The position numbers and the translations under genes are program-made. From contig CAZKTS010000355.1 of assembly GCA_964555735.1 (NCBI GenBank), positions 1 to 13,115 on the forward strand: a stretch of DNA of 13,115 nt, read 5' to 3'. The DNA comes from CAZKTS01 sp964555735. Its GTDB lineage: Bacteria > Actinomycetota > Acidimicrobiia > IMCC26256 > PALSA-555. Shown here one piece after another: positions 1 to 7,299 of the stretch. How positions within the stretch are numbered: the stretch's first letter is position 1; each line of letters begins with the position of its first letter. The notes under the pieces were generated by a model that saw only the letters and a program-made list of their open reading frames with translations, was not told where the DNA came from and searched no databases.

Positions 1-1331
1 ACTTCACGACGATCAACTACCACTTCACGACCGACGAGGTCGTGTACATCGCGGAGAACTGCGACGCCAAGGCGATCGTGGTGTCGGCGTCGTTGACCGA
101 CGTGGTCGGCGACCTCGCCGACGCGCTCCCCGAGCAGGTCGCGGTGCGCCTCGCGATCGGCGGCGAGGTCGACGGCTTCGAGCGCTACGAGGACGCCGTC
201 GGCGCGTACCCGGCCGAGCCGCTCGCCGAGGAGCTCGAAGGGCACGCGATGCTCTACTCGTCGGGCACGACCGGTCGGCCCAAGGGCATCAAGTACCCGC
301 TGGAGCGCAAGCCGGTCGGATCGCCCGCCCCGGCGCTGGCGGGGTTCCAGGCCACCTACGGCATCGACACCGAGACCGTGTACCTGTCGCCCGCGCCGCT
401 GTACCACTCCGCGCCGCTGCAGTTCTGCATCGCGGTGACGCGCTTCGGCGGCACCGCGGTGATCATGGAGCGCTTCGAGCCGGCCGACGCGCTGCGGCTC
501 ATCGAAGAGCACGGCGTCACCCACGCGCAGTTCGTGCCCACGATGTTCGTGCGGATGCTGAAGCTGCCCGAGGAGGAGCGGCGCGCCTACGACGTCAGCT
601 CGCTGAAGGTCGCGATCCACGCGGCCGCGCCGTGCCCGGTCCCGGTGAAGTACCAGATGATCGAGTGGTGGGGCCCGATCATCATGGAGTACTACGGCGC
701 GACGGAGGGCACGGGCGCGACGATGATCTCCGCCGAGGAGTGGCTCGCGCATCCCGGCTCGGTCGGGCGCCCGTACAACTCCACGATCCACGTGCTCGAC
801 GAGGACGACAACGAGCTCCCGCAGGGCGAGACGGGCGTCATCTGGTTCGAGCCCACCGCCAGCAGCCTCACCTTCGAGTACTACAAGGATCCGGCGAAGA
901 CCGAGTCAGCACACAACCGCGACGGCTGGGCGTCGGTCGGGGACATGGGCTACGTCGACGAGGACGGGTACCTGTACCTCACCGACCGGCGCGACTTCAT
1001 GATCGTCTCGGGCGGGGTGAACATCTACCCGCAGGAGGCCGAGAACCTGCTCATCACGCACCCGAAGGTGCTCGACGTCGCGGTGTTCGGCGTCCCCAAC
1101 GACGAGATGGGCGAGGAGGTCAAGGGCGTCGTGCAGCCCGTCGACATGGCGACGGCCGGGCCCGAGCTCGAGGCCGAGCTCCTCGCGTTCTGCCGCGACA
1201 ACCTGGCGCACTACAAGTGTCCGCGGACCATCGACTTCGAGGCCGAGCTCCCGCGCCAACCCACCGGCAAGCTCTACAAGCGTCTGCTGCGCGACCGCTA
1301 CTGGGGCGACCGCACCACGCGCATCGTCTGA
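1..1331 (+). CDS. Acyl-CoA synthetase (FadD-like AMP-dependent ligase), 5' end outside window
   Basis: Activates a carboxylic acid, probably a fatty acid, to its CoA thioester through an acyl-adenylate, using ATP and CoA in the cytoplasm. The frame is open from base 3 and codes 442 residues here. The family is usually about 510-540 residues, so roughly 80-100 N-terminal residues are missing. The GTG at 42 is not the true start, because the conserved stretch INYHFTTDEVVYIAEN already begins before it. In-window residues: phosphate-binding loop YSSGTTGRPKG at 85-95; YYGATEG adenine-binding motif at 230-236; GD at 313-314; hinge region TDRRDFMIVSGGVNIYP at about 327-343; PTGK at 420-423, whose Lys should be the adenylation lysine. 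All core motifs look intact. A TIGR03084-family gene follows after 10 bases, suggesting one transcript. Chain-length specificity cannot be read from the sequence. Confidence 0.93.
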   Translation, partial: FTTINYHFTTDEVVYIAENCDAKAIVVSASLTDVVGDLADALPEQVAVRLAIGGEVDGFERYEDAVGAYPAEPLAEELEGHAMLYSSGTTGRPKGIKYPLERKPVGSPAPALAGFQATYGIDTETVYLSPAPLYHSAPLQFCIAVTRFGGTAVIMERFEPADALRLIEEHGVTHAQFVPTMFVRMLKLPEEERRAYDVSSLKVAIHAAAPCPVPVKYQMIEWWGPIIMEYYGATEGTGATMISAEEWLAHPGSVGRPYNSTIHVLDEDDNELPQGETGVIWFEPTASSLTFEYYKDPAKTESAHNRDGWASVGDMGYVDEDGYLYLTDRRDFMIVSGGVNIYPQEAENLLITHPKVLDVAVFGVPNDEMGEEVKGVVQPVDMATAGPELEAELLAFCRDNLAHYKCPRTIDFEAELPRQPTGKLYKRLLRDRYWGDRTTRIV

Positions 1332-1341
1332 GTCGACCCCG

Positions 1342-2157
1342 ATGGCGGCCGACCCGTACGTCACGCTCCTCGACGACCTCACCGCCGAGCAGGACGCGCT
1401 CGACCGCGACGTCGCCGACCTCGACGACGCGGCCTGGTCGACGCCGACGCCGGCCGCCGGCTGGGACGTGACCACATCGATCGCGCACCTCGCCGCCACC
1501 GAGATGTGGGCGACGCTGGCCCTCACCGATCCCGACGGCTTCCGGGCCGAGCTCGCGCGCATCGGTGACGATGCCGACCGCCGGGCAGCCGAGGTGCGCT
1601 CGGGTCTCATGTTCCGCCGGCCGCCGCCCGACACCGGGGTGCTCGCGTGGTGGCGGGAGACCCGGTCGCACGCGATGCGACTGCTGCGCGCTCGGGACCG
1701 CGCCGACCGCCTGCCGTGGTTCGGCCCCGACATGTCGTGCATGTCGTTCGCGACCGCGCGGCTGATGGAGACCTGGGCCCACGGCGTCGACGTCCGCGAC
1801 GGATTGGGCGTGCCGACCGTCGCCAGCGCGCGCCTCCGACAGGTGGCCGAGCTCGGCGTGCGGACACGCGGGTGGTCCTACGTCGTGCGCGGCCTCGATC
1901 CGCCGTCGGGCGACGTGCGGGTCGAGCTGGCCGCGCCCGGCGGCGAGACCTGGACATGGGGCGCGGCCGACGCCACCGACCGCGTGCGCGGCCCGGCGCT
2001 CGACTTCTGCCTCGTGGTCACCCAGCGTCGCCACGTCGACGACACCGACCTGGAGATGCGCGGCGACGCGGCGGCCGAGTGGCTCCGCCACGCGCAGGCG
2101 TTCGCCGGCGCGCCGACGGTCACGACCCCCGGAAGGTCGGCGGACGCTTCTCGGTGA
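1342..2157 (+). CDS. TIGR03084/MDMPI-like (DinB superfamily) putative metal-binding protein
   Basis: A 271-residue protein resembling the actinobacterial TIGR03084 family, related to mycothiol-dependent maleylpyruvate isomerases and the DinB fold. It starts with a four-helix bundle: residues 9-60 contain GWDVTTSIAHLAATE, and residues 100-152 contain the family-typical METWAHGVDV. His49 and His147, possibly with His110 or Glu143, are candidate metal ligands. A mixed C-terminal domain with WTWGAADATDRVRGPALDFCLVVTQRR follows at about 200-230. The substrate of this family is unknown; a thiol cofactor such as mycothiol is only an inference. The ATG lies 10 bases after the acyl-CoA synthetase stop and has no clear Shine-Dalgarno, so translation may depend on the upstream gene. 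The last 38 bases overlap the 3' end of the convergent crotonase gene. Confidence 0.85.
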   Translation: MAADPYVTLLDDLTAEQDALDRDVADLDDAAWSTPTPAAGWDVTTSIAHLAATEMWATLALTDPDGFRAELARIGDDADRRAAEVRSGLMFRRPPPDTGVLAWWRETRSHAMRLLRARDRADRLPWFGPDMSCMSFATARLMETWAHGVDVRDGLGVPTVASARLRQVAELGVRTRGWSYVVRGLDPPSGDVRVELAAPGGETWTWGAADATDRVRGPALDFCLVVTQRRHVDDTDLEMRGDAAAEWLRHAQAFAGAPTVTTPGRSADASR

Positions 2158-2908
2158 ACGCGGCGACGCCCTCGCGGCCGTCGTCGGACTCCCCTGCGAT
2201 CACCATGAGCTCCGACTCGTGGGCGAGCTGGCCCTCGAGATCGCGCGCCAGCGACTCGCGCAGGAGCCGCTTCGCCGCGCCGAGGGCGCGGGTCGGACCG
2301 GCAGCCAACGCGGTTGCGAGCGCGAGGGCCTCGGCCTCGAGCGCATCGTCGGCGACCACGCGCGACACCAGCCCCCACTCGCACGCCTCGTCGGCGCTCA
2401 GCACCCGGTTCGTGAGCGCGAGGTCGAGCGCGCGTCGCAGGCCGACGATCCTCGGCAGGTACCAGGTGGAGCCACCGTCGGGCACCAGCCCGATGCCGGT
2501 GTACGCCATCACGAACTTCGTGGACGCGGCGGCGAGCACGACGTCGGCACCCGCGGCGAGGGAGAGGCCGGCCCCTGCGGCGCTCCCCTGCACCGCGGCG
2601 ACCACCGGCGCGTCGAGCTGGCCGAGGGTGTCGACCGCGGCGTGCAGCGGCCGCAGGATCCGGGTGAGGGCCTGATCGAGGTCGTCACCGGCATCGGCGA
2701 ACGACCGAACGTCGCCGCCGGCACAGAAGCGCGGACCGGCGCCGCTCAGGAGCACCGCCCGCACGGACTCGTCCGCGCGCAGCACGCTCGCGGCGTCGTC
2801 GAGCGCCTCGGCGGTCGCAAGGTCGATCGCGTTCGACGCGTCGGGCCGGTTGAGCGTGAGGCGCGCCAGCCCGTCGGCGTCGACCTCCACGAGGACCGGA
2901 TCAGCCAT
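2120..2908 (-). CDS. Enoyl-CoA hydratase/isomerase family protein (crotonase fold; isomerase-like active site)
   Basis: A 262-residue crotonase-superfamily enzyme acting on acyl-CoA thioesters in the cytoplasm. The oxyanion-hole segments are FCAGGD (61-66) and GSAAGAGLSL (108-117). The two glutamates used by true hydratases appear to be missing: Ser116 and Tyr136 sit at those positions. Instead there is LVPDGGSTWYLPRIVG (141-156), where Asp144 matches the catalytic acid of PaaG-type and delta3,delta2-enoyl-CoA isomerases. An isomerase is therefore more likely than a hydratase. The ATG at 2908 is preceded by a strong GGAGGA six bases upstream, whereas a longer frame reaching 2998 would run into the permease gene. 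The gap to the upstream permease stop is only 16 bases, so this is the fourth gene of the lgt operon. Its 3' end overlaps the convergent TIGR03084 gene. Confidence 0.92.
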   Translation of the reverse strand: MADPVLVEVDADGLARLTLNRPDASNAIDLATAEALDDAASVLRADESVRAVLLSGAGPRFCAGGDVRSFADAGDDLDQALTRILRPLHAAVDTLGQLDAPVVAAVQGSAAGAGLSLAAGADVVLAAASTKFVMAYTGIGLVPDGGSTWYLPRIVGLRRALDLALTNRVLSADEACEWGLVSRVVADDALEAEALALATALAAGPTRALGAAKRLLRESLARDLEGQLAHESELMVIAGESDDGREGVAAFTEKRPPTFRGS

Positions 2909-2924
2909 CAGCCGTCCTCCGCCG

Positions 2925-5570
2925 TCACTCGGCGTTGATGGCGCGGAGCACATCGAGACGCGCCGCTCGGCGCGCCGGCCAGATGCCGGCCACGACACCG
3001 GCGATGCCGGCCGCGATCAGCCAGATGACGAGCTGGCCGACCGGGATCGAGAGGTTGATCCCTTCGCTCTCGAGCGCGCGAACGATCGCCCCGCCGAAGA
3101 TGACACCGAGGATCACGCCCAGGATCGCGCCGAACACCGACACGATGACCGCCTCCCAACGGATCATCGAACGCAGCTGCCGGCGCATCATGCCGACGGC
3201 GCGCAGCAGCCCCAGCTCCCGCGTGCGCTCGAACACGGAGAGGACGAGCGTGTTCATGATCCCCAGGAGCGCGATGCCCACCGCGAGCGCGAGCAGGAGA
3301 TACATGAGGTTGATGAACTGGCCGATCTGCGCTTCGGTCGTCTCCTGGAACTCGGACCGGTCCTGGAGCTCGACGTCGGGGAACGGTCGCAGCGCCCGCT
3401 CGTACGCACGCTCGGCCTCGCGCATCGTGGTGCCCGGCGGGATGCGCACCGCGGTGAAGACGTCGGCCTGGTCCGTGTAGTTCGCGACGTAGAGCGGCAA
3501 GGGCAGCAGGAAGTCGTTCCCCACCGCGTCCTTCTTGGAGAACGTGCCGGCGATGGGCACGGTCGTGGTCTCGCCGCGCGGCTGGGTCGGGAACCGGACC
3601 TCGAGCTTGCCGGAGCGACGGACGCTCTCCGGGAGATCGTCGAACGCGTTCTCGTAGATGAGCATCCCGCCGTCGCGGAAGCGCTCCAGCGCGCCCGGCT
3701 CGGGGTGGACGTCCAGCGTCCGGCCGAGGTTTCGGCTCGTGCCGAGCAGCGCCTTGGTCTCGTCGCCGAGACCGAAGTTGCCGAAGCGGAACTCCGTCAC
3801 GGTGGTGCCCGGGAGTGCATCGCGCACGGCTTGGGCGGCTTCCGGCGACGTAGGGAGGAAGCCGGTGGAGCTCTGGAGCACGAACTGAGCTCGGAGGTCG
3901 TCCTGGATCACGTCTTGCAGCGTCGACTTGATCGATGCACTGAAGATCGAGACCACCGAGACGAGGGCGAGGCCGATCATGAGCGCCGCCGCGGTCGAGG
4001 CGGTGCGCCGCGGGTTGCGCATCGCGTTCTCGCGCGCGAGCCGTCCGGCGACACCGCGGAATCGGGCGGGGAGCCAGCCGAGGAACTCCGACACCGGCAC
4101 GGCGAGCATCGGGCTGAGCATGGCGACGCCGATGAACACGAGCACCGCGCCCACACCCACCGACAGTGCGGCGTTGGTGCCCTCGGCGCCGCCGAAGAGA
4201 CCGAGGGCACCGAACGCGATGCCCGCGAGCGTGAACAGGGCCCCGAAGACGAACCGGCGCCGCCCGGAGCTCGGCGCGGCCGCGCCGTCGCGCAGGGCGA
4301 CCATCGGCGCGATGCGAGCCGCCCGGCGCGCCGGTGCGATCGCGGCGACGAGCGTGATCAGCGTGCCGACGACGAGCGAGACGATGATGGTCCGCGGGAG
4401 GAGCACGGCGTCCCCGGATGGGAGATCGATGTCGAGCGCGCGCAGGGCCTCCTGGAGGCCGATCGCGACGAAGATGCCGAGCGCGAGGCCGATGATCGAG
4501 GCGATCAGGCCGGTCATGAGCGCCTCGAGGGCGACGCTCCACAGCACCTGTCGTCCTGACGCACCGAGTGCACGCACCAGACCGAGCTCTCGCGCCCGCT
4601 GTGCGACGAGGATCGAGAAGGTGTTGTAGATCAGGAAGGCGCCGACGAAGAGCGCGATGAGCGCAAAGATCAGCAGGAACGTGTTGAAGAAGCTCAGGTT
4701 GTCCTTGATCTCGTTCGACTGGTCCTCGGCGAGCTGGCTGCCCGTGAGCACCTCGAGACCGTCGAGCTCGTCGGCGTCGCGCAGCGCCGTCCGCACGTTG
4801 CGCGCCACCTCCTCTTCGGAGAGGCCCGCCTCGCCCGCGACGCTGATCTGGTCGAACACGCCCTCGCGGTTCAGGACCTGTTGCGCGGTGGCGGTGTCGA
4901 AGGCCGCCATGGTCGCGCCGGCGAGGTTGCCGGCGGTGCCGAACTGGAAGATGCCCACGACGTTGTAGCGAGTGGGCGGGTGCTCCAGGAACACCACCTG
5001 CACCCGAGCGTCGGTGCACGACCCCGAAGACGCGCACGCCTCCACCGCCTTGGGCGTGATGCCGGCCTCTTCGGCCGTCACCTCGTCGAGCGCGACCTCG
5101 TTGTCGGCCGTCGGAGGACGACCGTGCTCGGGCTCGCCGTCACCGCCGAACGCCCGGTTCAGCGCCTTGTCCGGACCCCACGACACGCCGAGTGTGGGCG
5201 CCTGGTTCTGGATCTGCTCGTCGGGCTTGCCGTCCTTCAGCGAGACGACGAGCGCGTAGCCGGTGACGCTGCCTTCGGCCGCGGTCACCCCGTCGGCACC
5301 CTCGACCGTCGGAAGCAGCGATTCAGAGATGGGCTCGCGGGTCACCTGCGCGCCCGGGCCGCCCGCCGTCTCGTCGAACGCTTGCCGGGCGCGCACCGAT
5401 GCGTCGACACCCTCGTTGACGTTTGCGAAGAGGTCGTCGAAGACGTTCCCGAGCGTGTCGGTGAGCACGAACGTGCCCGACATGAACGCCACGCCCAGCA
5501 CGACCGCGAAGCCGGTGAGCGCGAGCCGGAACTTGCGCGCGAAGAGGTTCTTGAAGGTGAGCTTGAACAC
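2925..5570 (-). CDS. ABC transporter permease, FtsX/MacB-like, two FtsX domains
   Basis: A large membrane permease of 881 residues that pairs with the ATPase encoded just upstream. About ten hydrophobic segments are visible, roughly at residues 15-37, 293-318, 345-372, 393-415, 440-460, 467-490, 523-545, 752-778, 803-830 and 845-865. Two extracytoplasmic domains lie at about 40-290 and 550-750. Each FtsX half carries the usual cytoplasmic motifs: RARELGLVRALGAS (325-338) with PARRAARIAPMVALRDG (413-429), and ERTRELGLLRAVG (781-793) with PARRAARLDVLRAI (865-878). Such transporters usually move or extract envelope molecules (lipids, lipoproteins, peptides) by mechanotransmission rather than through a pore. 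The substrate here is unknown. Cys179 and Cys185 in the first outer domain could form a disulfide. The GTG start lies 8 bases after the ATPase stop, with GGGGAG 11 bases upstream. Confidence 0.93.
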   Translation of the reverse strand: MFKLTFKNLFARKFRLALTGFAVVLGVAFMSGTFVLTDTLGNVFDDLFANVNEGVDASVRARQAFDETAGGPGAQVTREPISESLLPTVEGADGVTAAEGSVTGYALVVSLKDGKPDEQIQNQAPTLGVSWGPDKALNRAFGGDGEPEHGRPPTADNEVALDEVTAEEAGITPKAVEACASSGSCTDARVQVVFLEHPPTRYNVVGIFQFGTAGNLAGATMAAFDTATAQQVLNREGVFDQISVAGEAGLSEEEVARNVRTALRDADELDGLEVLTGSQLAEDQSNEIKDNLSFFNTFLLIFALIALFVGAFLIYNTFSILVAQRARELGLVRALGASGRQVLWSVALEALMTGLIASIIGLALGIFVAIGLQEALRALDIDLPSGDAVLLPRTIIVSLVVGTLITLVAAIAPARRAARIAPMVALRDGAAAPSSGRRRFVFGALFTLAGIAFGALGLFGGAEGTNAALSVGVGAVLVFIGVAMLSPMLAVPVSEFLGWLPARFRGVAGRLARENAMRNPRRTASTAAALMIGLALVSVVSIFSASIKSTLQDVIQDDLRAQFVLQSSTGFLPTSPEAAQAVRDALPGTTVTEFRFGNFGLGDETKALLGTSRNLGRTLDVHPEPGALERFRDGGMLIYENAFDDLPESVRRSGKLEVRFPTQPRGETTTVPIAGTFSKKDAVGNDFLLPLPLYVANYTDQADVFTAVRIPPGTTMREAERAYERALRPFPDVELQDRSEFQETTEAQIGQFINLMYLLLALAVGIALLGIMNTLVLSVFERTRELGLLRAVGMMRRQLRSMIRWEAVIVSVFGAILGVILGVIFGGAIVRALESEGINLSIPVGQLVIWLIAAGIAGVVAGIWPARRAARLDVLRAINAE

Positions 5571-5578
5571 TGGGGGCG

Positions 5579-6334
5579 CTACTCCCCGAGGGTCTTCATC
5601 TTGTCGATGATCGAGTCCGTCGTCGGAGCGACCAGGTCGTCGACGATCTTGCCGTCGGCGAGGAAGACGACGCGATCCGAGTAGCTCGCTGCACTCGGGT
5701 CGTGCGTCACCATCACGATCGTCTGGCCGAGCTCGTCGACGGCCCGGCGCATGAAGCCGAGGATCTCGGCGCCGGCCTTCGAGTCCAGGTTCCCGGTGGG
5801 CTCGTCGGCAAACACGATCTCGGGGTTGTTCACGAGCGCCCGCGCAACCGCAACGCGCTGCTGCTGGCCGCCCGAGAGCTCCGTCGGCTTGTGCTTGAGG
5901 CGATCGCGGAGCGACACGGTGTCGACGATCTGGTCGAAGCGCGCCTGATCAGGCTTGTGGCCGGCGAGGGAGCTCGGGAGCGTGATGTTCTCTTCGGCCG
6001 TGAGCGTCGGGATCAGGTTGTACGACTGGAAGATGAACCCGATGCGGTCGCGGCGGATGAGCGTGAGCTGCTTCTCGGACTGCGCGCTGACCTCGACGTC
6101 ACCCAGGAAGATCTGGCCGCTGGTGAGGCGGTCGAGACCGGCGAGGCAGTGCAGCAGCGTGGACTTGCCGGAGCCCGACGGCCCCATGATCGCGGTGAAC
6201 TTGTGGGCCGCGAACTCGACGTCGATGCCGTCGAGGGCGCGGACCTCGGCTTCGCCGCTGCCGTAGACCTTGCTCGCCTGGACCGCGCGGGCGGCGACGG
6301 CCGACTGCGTGGGGGCTGGGGACGTGGTCGTCAC
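5579..6334 (-). CDS. ABC transporter ATP-binding protein (MacB/LolD-like)
   Basis: A 251-residue nucleotide-binding subunit that hydrolyses ATP to drive the FtsX-like permease encoded next to it. All motifs are intact: Walker A GPSGSGKST (51-59), Q-loop Gln103 in FQSYNLIPTLTAEEN, signature LSGGQQQR (153-160), Walker B IVFADEP (173-179), D-loop GNLDSK, and switch His211. The sequence style (FQSYNLIPTLTAEENI, DEPTGNLDS) is typical of the MacB/LolD/FtsE group. The short N-terminal tail rich in Thr, Pro and Ala is unremarkable. The start is GTG at 6334, overlapping the lgt stop in a GTGA tetranucleotide, with a good GAGGAG six bases upstream. This supports translational coupling to lgt. The permease follows after 8 bases. 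Confidence 0.96.
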   Translation of the reverse strand: MTTTSPAPTQSAVAARAVQASKVYGSGEAEVRALDGIDVEFAAHKFTAIMGPSGSGKSTLLHCLAGLDRLTSGQIFLGDVEVSAQSEKQLTLIRRDRIGFIFQSYNLIPTLTAEENITLPSSLAGHKPDQARFDQIVDTVSLRDRLKHKPTELSGGQQQRVAVARALVNNPEIVFADEPTGNLDSKAGAEILGFMRRAVDELGQTIVMVTHDPSAASYSDRVVFLADGKIVDDLVAPTTDSIIDKMKTLGE

Positions 6335-7209
6335 GCGGTGCTCCTCGCTGGGGGATCCTCCAAACTAGGCGACGGTCCCGAGTCGTCGCCGGAGAGGTAG
6401 CGCGCCTTGCCCTCGTCGATGCTCGAGTGGCGCCCCAGCCACCAGAACCACGCGGCCCCGCCGGCGAACGCGAGCACGCTGATCCAGGCGTTCACACGCA
6501 GGGGGCCGACGAGCTTCGCGTCGTCGATCCGGAGGTTCTCGAGCCAGAACCGACCGAACGTGTAGAGCATCACGTAGAGCGCGGTGAGCTGCCCCCGCTT
6601 GAGTCGGAACCGGCGCTCGGCCCACAACACGACCGCGACGAGGACCAGGCAGTAGAGCGACTCGTAGAGGAACGTCGGATGGAACGTCGCGTACTGCTCG
6701 AACCCGGGCGGTCGATGCTCCGGCGCGATCTCGAGGCCCCACGGCAGGGTCGTCGGCTCGCCGAAGAGCTCCTGGTTGAACCAGTTGCCGAAGCGACCGA
6801 TGGCCTGCGCGACCAAGAGGCCCGGCACGATCGCGTCCATGATCCCGAGGGTGTCGATGCGCTTGATGCGGCACATCACGACGACGGCGATGATGCCGCC
6901 GATCACGACGCCCCAGATGGAGAGACCGCCCTTCCAGATCTCGAACACGCGCAGCCAGTCGTGCTCGAACTTCTCGTAGTCGGTGGCGACGTGGTACAGG
7001 CGGGCGCCGATCACGCCGCCGATCACGACGACGATGACGATGCTCTCGAACTCGTCGGGGTCGTGGCCCCACTTCCCCCAACGTCGCTGCGCGATGTACG
7101 CCGCGACGACGACACCGACCGCGAGCAGCACGCCGTACACGTGCAGCGGGATCGGCCCGAGGTCGATCACGCCGTCGGACGGGCTCGGGATCGAGGCGAG
7201 GAGCGGCAC
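6331..7209 (-). CDS. lgt: Phosphatidylglycerol-prolipoprotein diacylglyceryl transferase
   Basis: Transfers diacylglycerol from phosphatidylglycerol to the lipobox cysteine of prolipoproteins, the first step of lipoprotein maturation at the cytoplasmic membrane. The protein has 292 residues, normal for the family, with about seven membrane helices. The N-terminus LLASIPSPSDGVIDLGPIPL is family-typical and supports the GTG at 7209; the open frame runs to 7497, but the extra part looks non-coding. The Lgt signature AIGRFGNWFNQELFGEP lies at 136-152, with the essential Arg139 and Asn142. HPTFLYES (177-184) and GRFWLENLR (219-227) follow. At the place of E. coli His103 the sequence reads GGLSIWG with no His, which I recall as common in actinobacterial Lgt. 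The hydrophilic tail 260-292 is not conserved. lgt heads the four-gene minus-strand operon and diverges from a probable lipoprotein gene. Confidence 0.96.
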   Translation of the reverse strand: MPLLASIPSPSDGVIDLGPIPLHVYGVLLAVGVVVAAYIAQRRWGKWGHDPDEFESIVIVVVIGGVIGARLYHVATDYEKFEHDWLRVFEIWKGGLSIWGVVIGGIIAVVVMCRIKRIDTLGIMDAIVPGLLVAQAIGRFGNWFNQELFGEPTTLPWGLEIAPEHRPPGFEQYATFHPTFLYESLYCLVLVAVVLWAERRFRLKRGQLTALYVMLYTFGRFWLENLRIDDAKLVGPLRVNAWISVLAFAGGAAWFWWLGRHSSIDEGKARYLSGDDSGPSPSLEDPPARSTA

Positions 7210-7217
7210 CGGTCGCG

Positions 7218-7223
7218 ATGCTA
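7218..7223 (-). promoter_or_regulatory. Predicted -10 element of lgt (leaderless type)
   Basis: TAGCAT on the minus strand fits TANNNT and ends 8 bases before the lgt GTG. Transcription from it would begin at or next to the start codon, and no Shine-Dalgarno lies at a useful distance (the nearest purine-rich stretch, GGAGG, is about 20 bases upstream). No convincing -35 hexamer is seen. This is inference from spacing only. Confidence 0.45.
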
Positions 7224-7286
7224 CGGCCCCGCCTCCGAGGCACCGAGACGGGCGGGCGGCTACAGATCGAGGCGGCGCCGTGCCGA

Positions 7287-7292
7287 TACCGT
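7287..7292 (+). promoter_or_regulatory. Predicted -10 element of the lipoprotein gene (leaderless type)
   Basis: TACCGT fits TANNNT and ends 7 bases before the ATG at 7300, the spacing expected when the transcript starts at the ATG itself. There is no Shine-Dalgarno in a useful position and no clear -35. The divergent lgt element lies about 64 bases away in the same 90-base intergenic region, so the two promoters are back to back. Confidence 0.4.
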
Positions 7293-7299
7293 GCTGGTG

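Noticed and set aside
2850..4559. Long open frame on the plus strand, antisense to the permease gene (569 codons)
   Set aside because: It is a GC-driven shadow: composition is dominated by Arg, Asp, Glu, His and Ala with no domain, and the permease on the other strand is unmistakable.
6427..7299. In-frame upstream extension of the lipoprotein gene, antisense to lgt
   Set aside because: The extension would bury the signal peptide inside the protein and lies opposite the conserved lgt gene. The start at 7300 explains the signal peptide.
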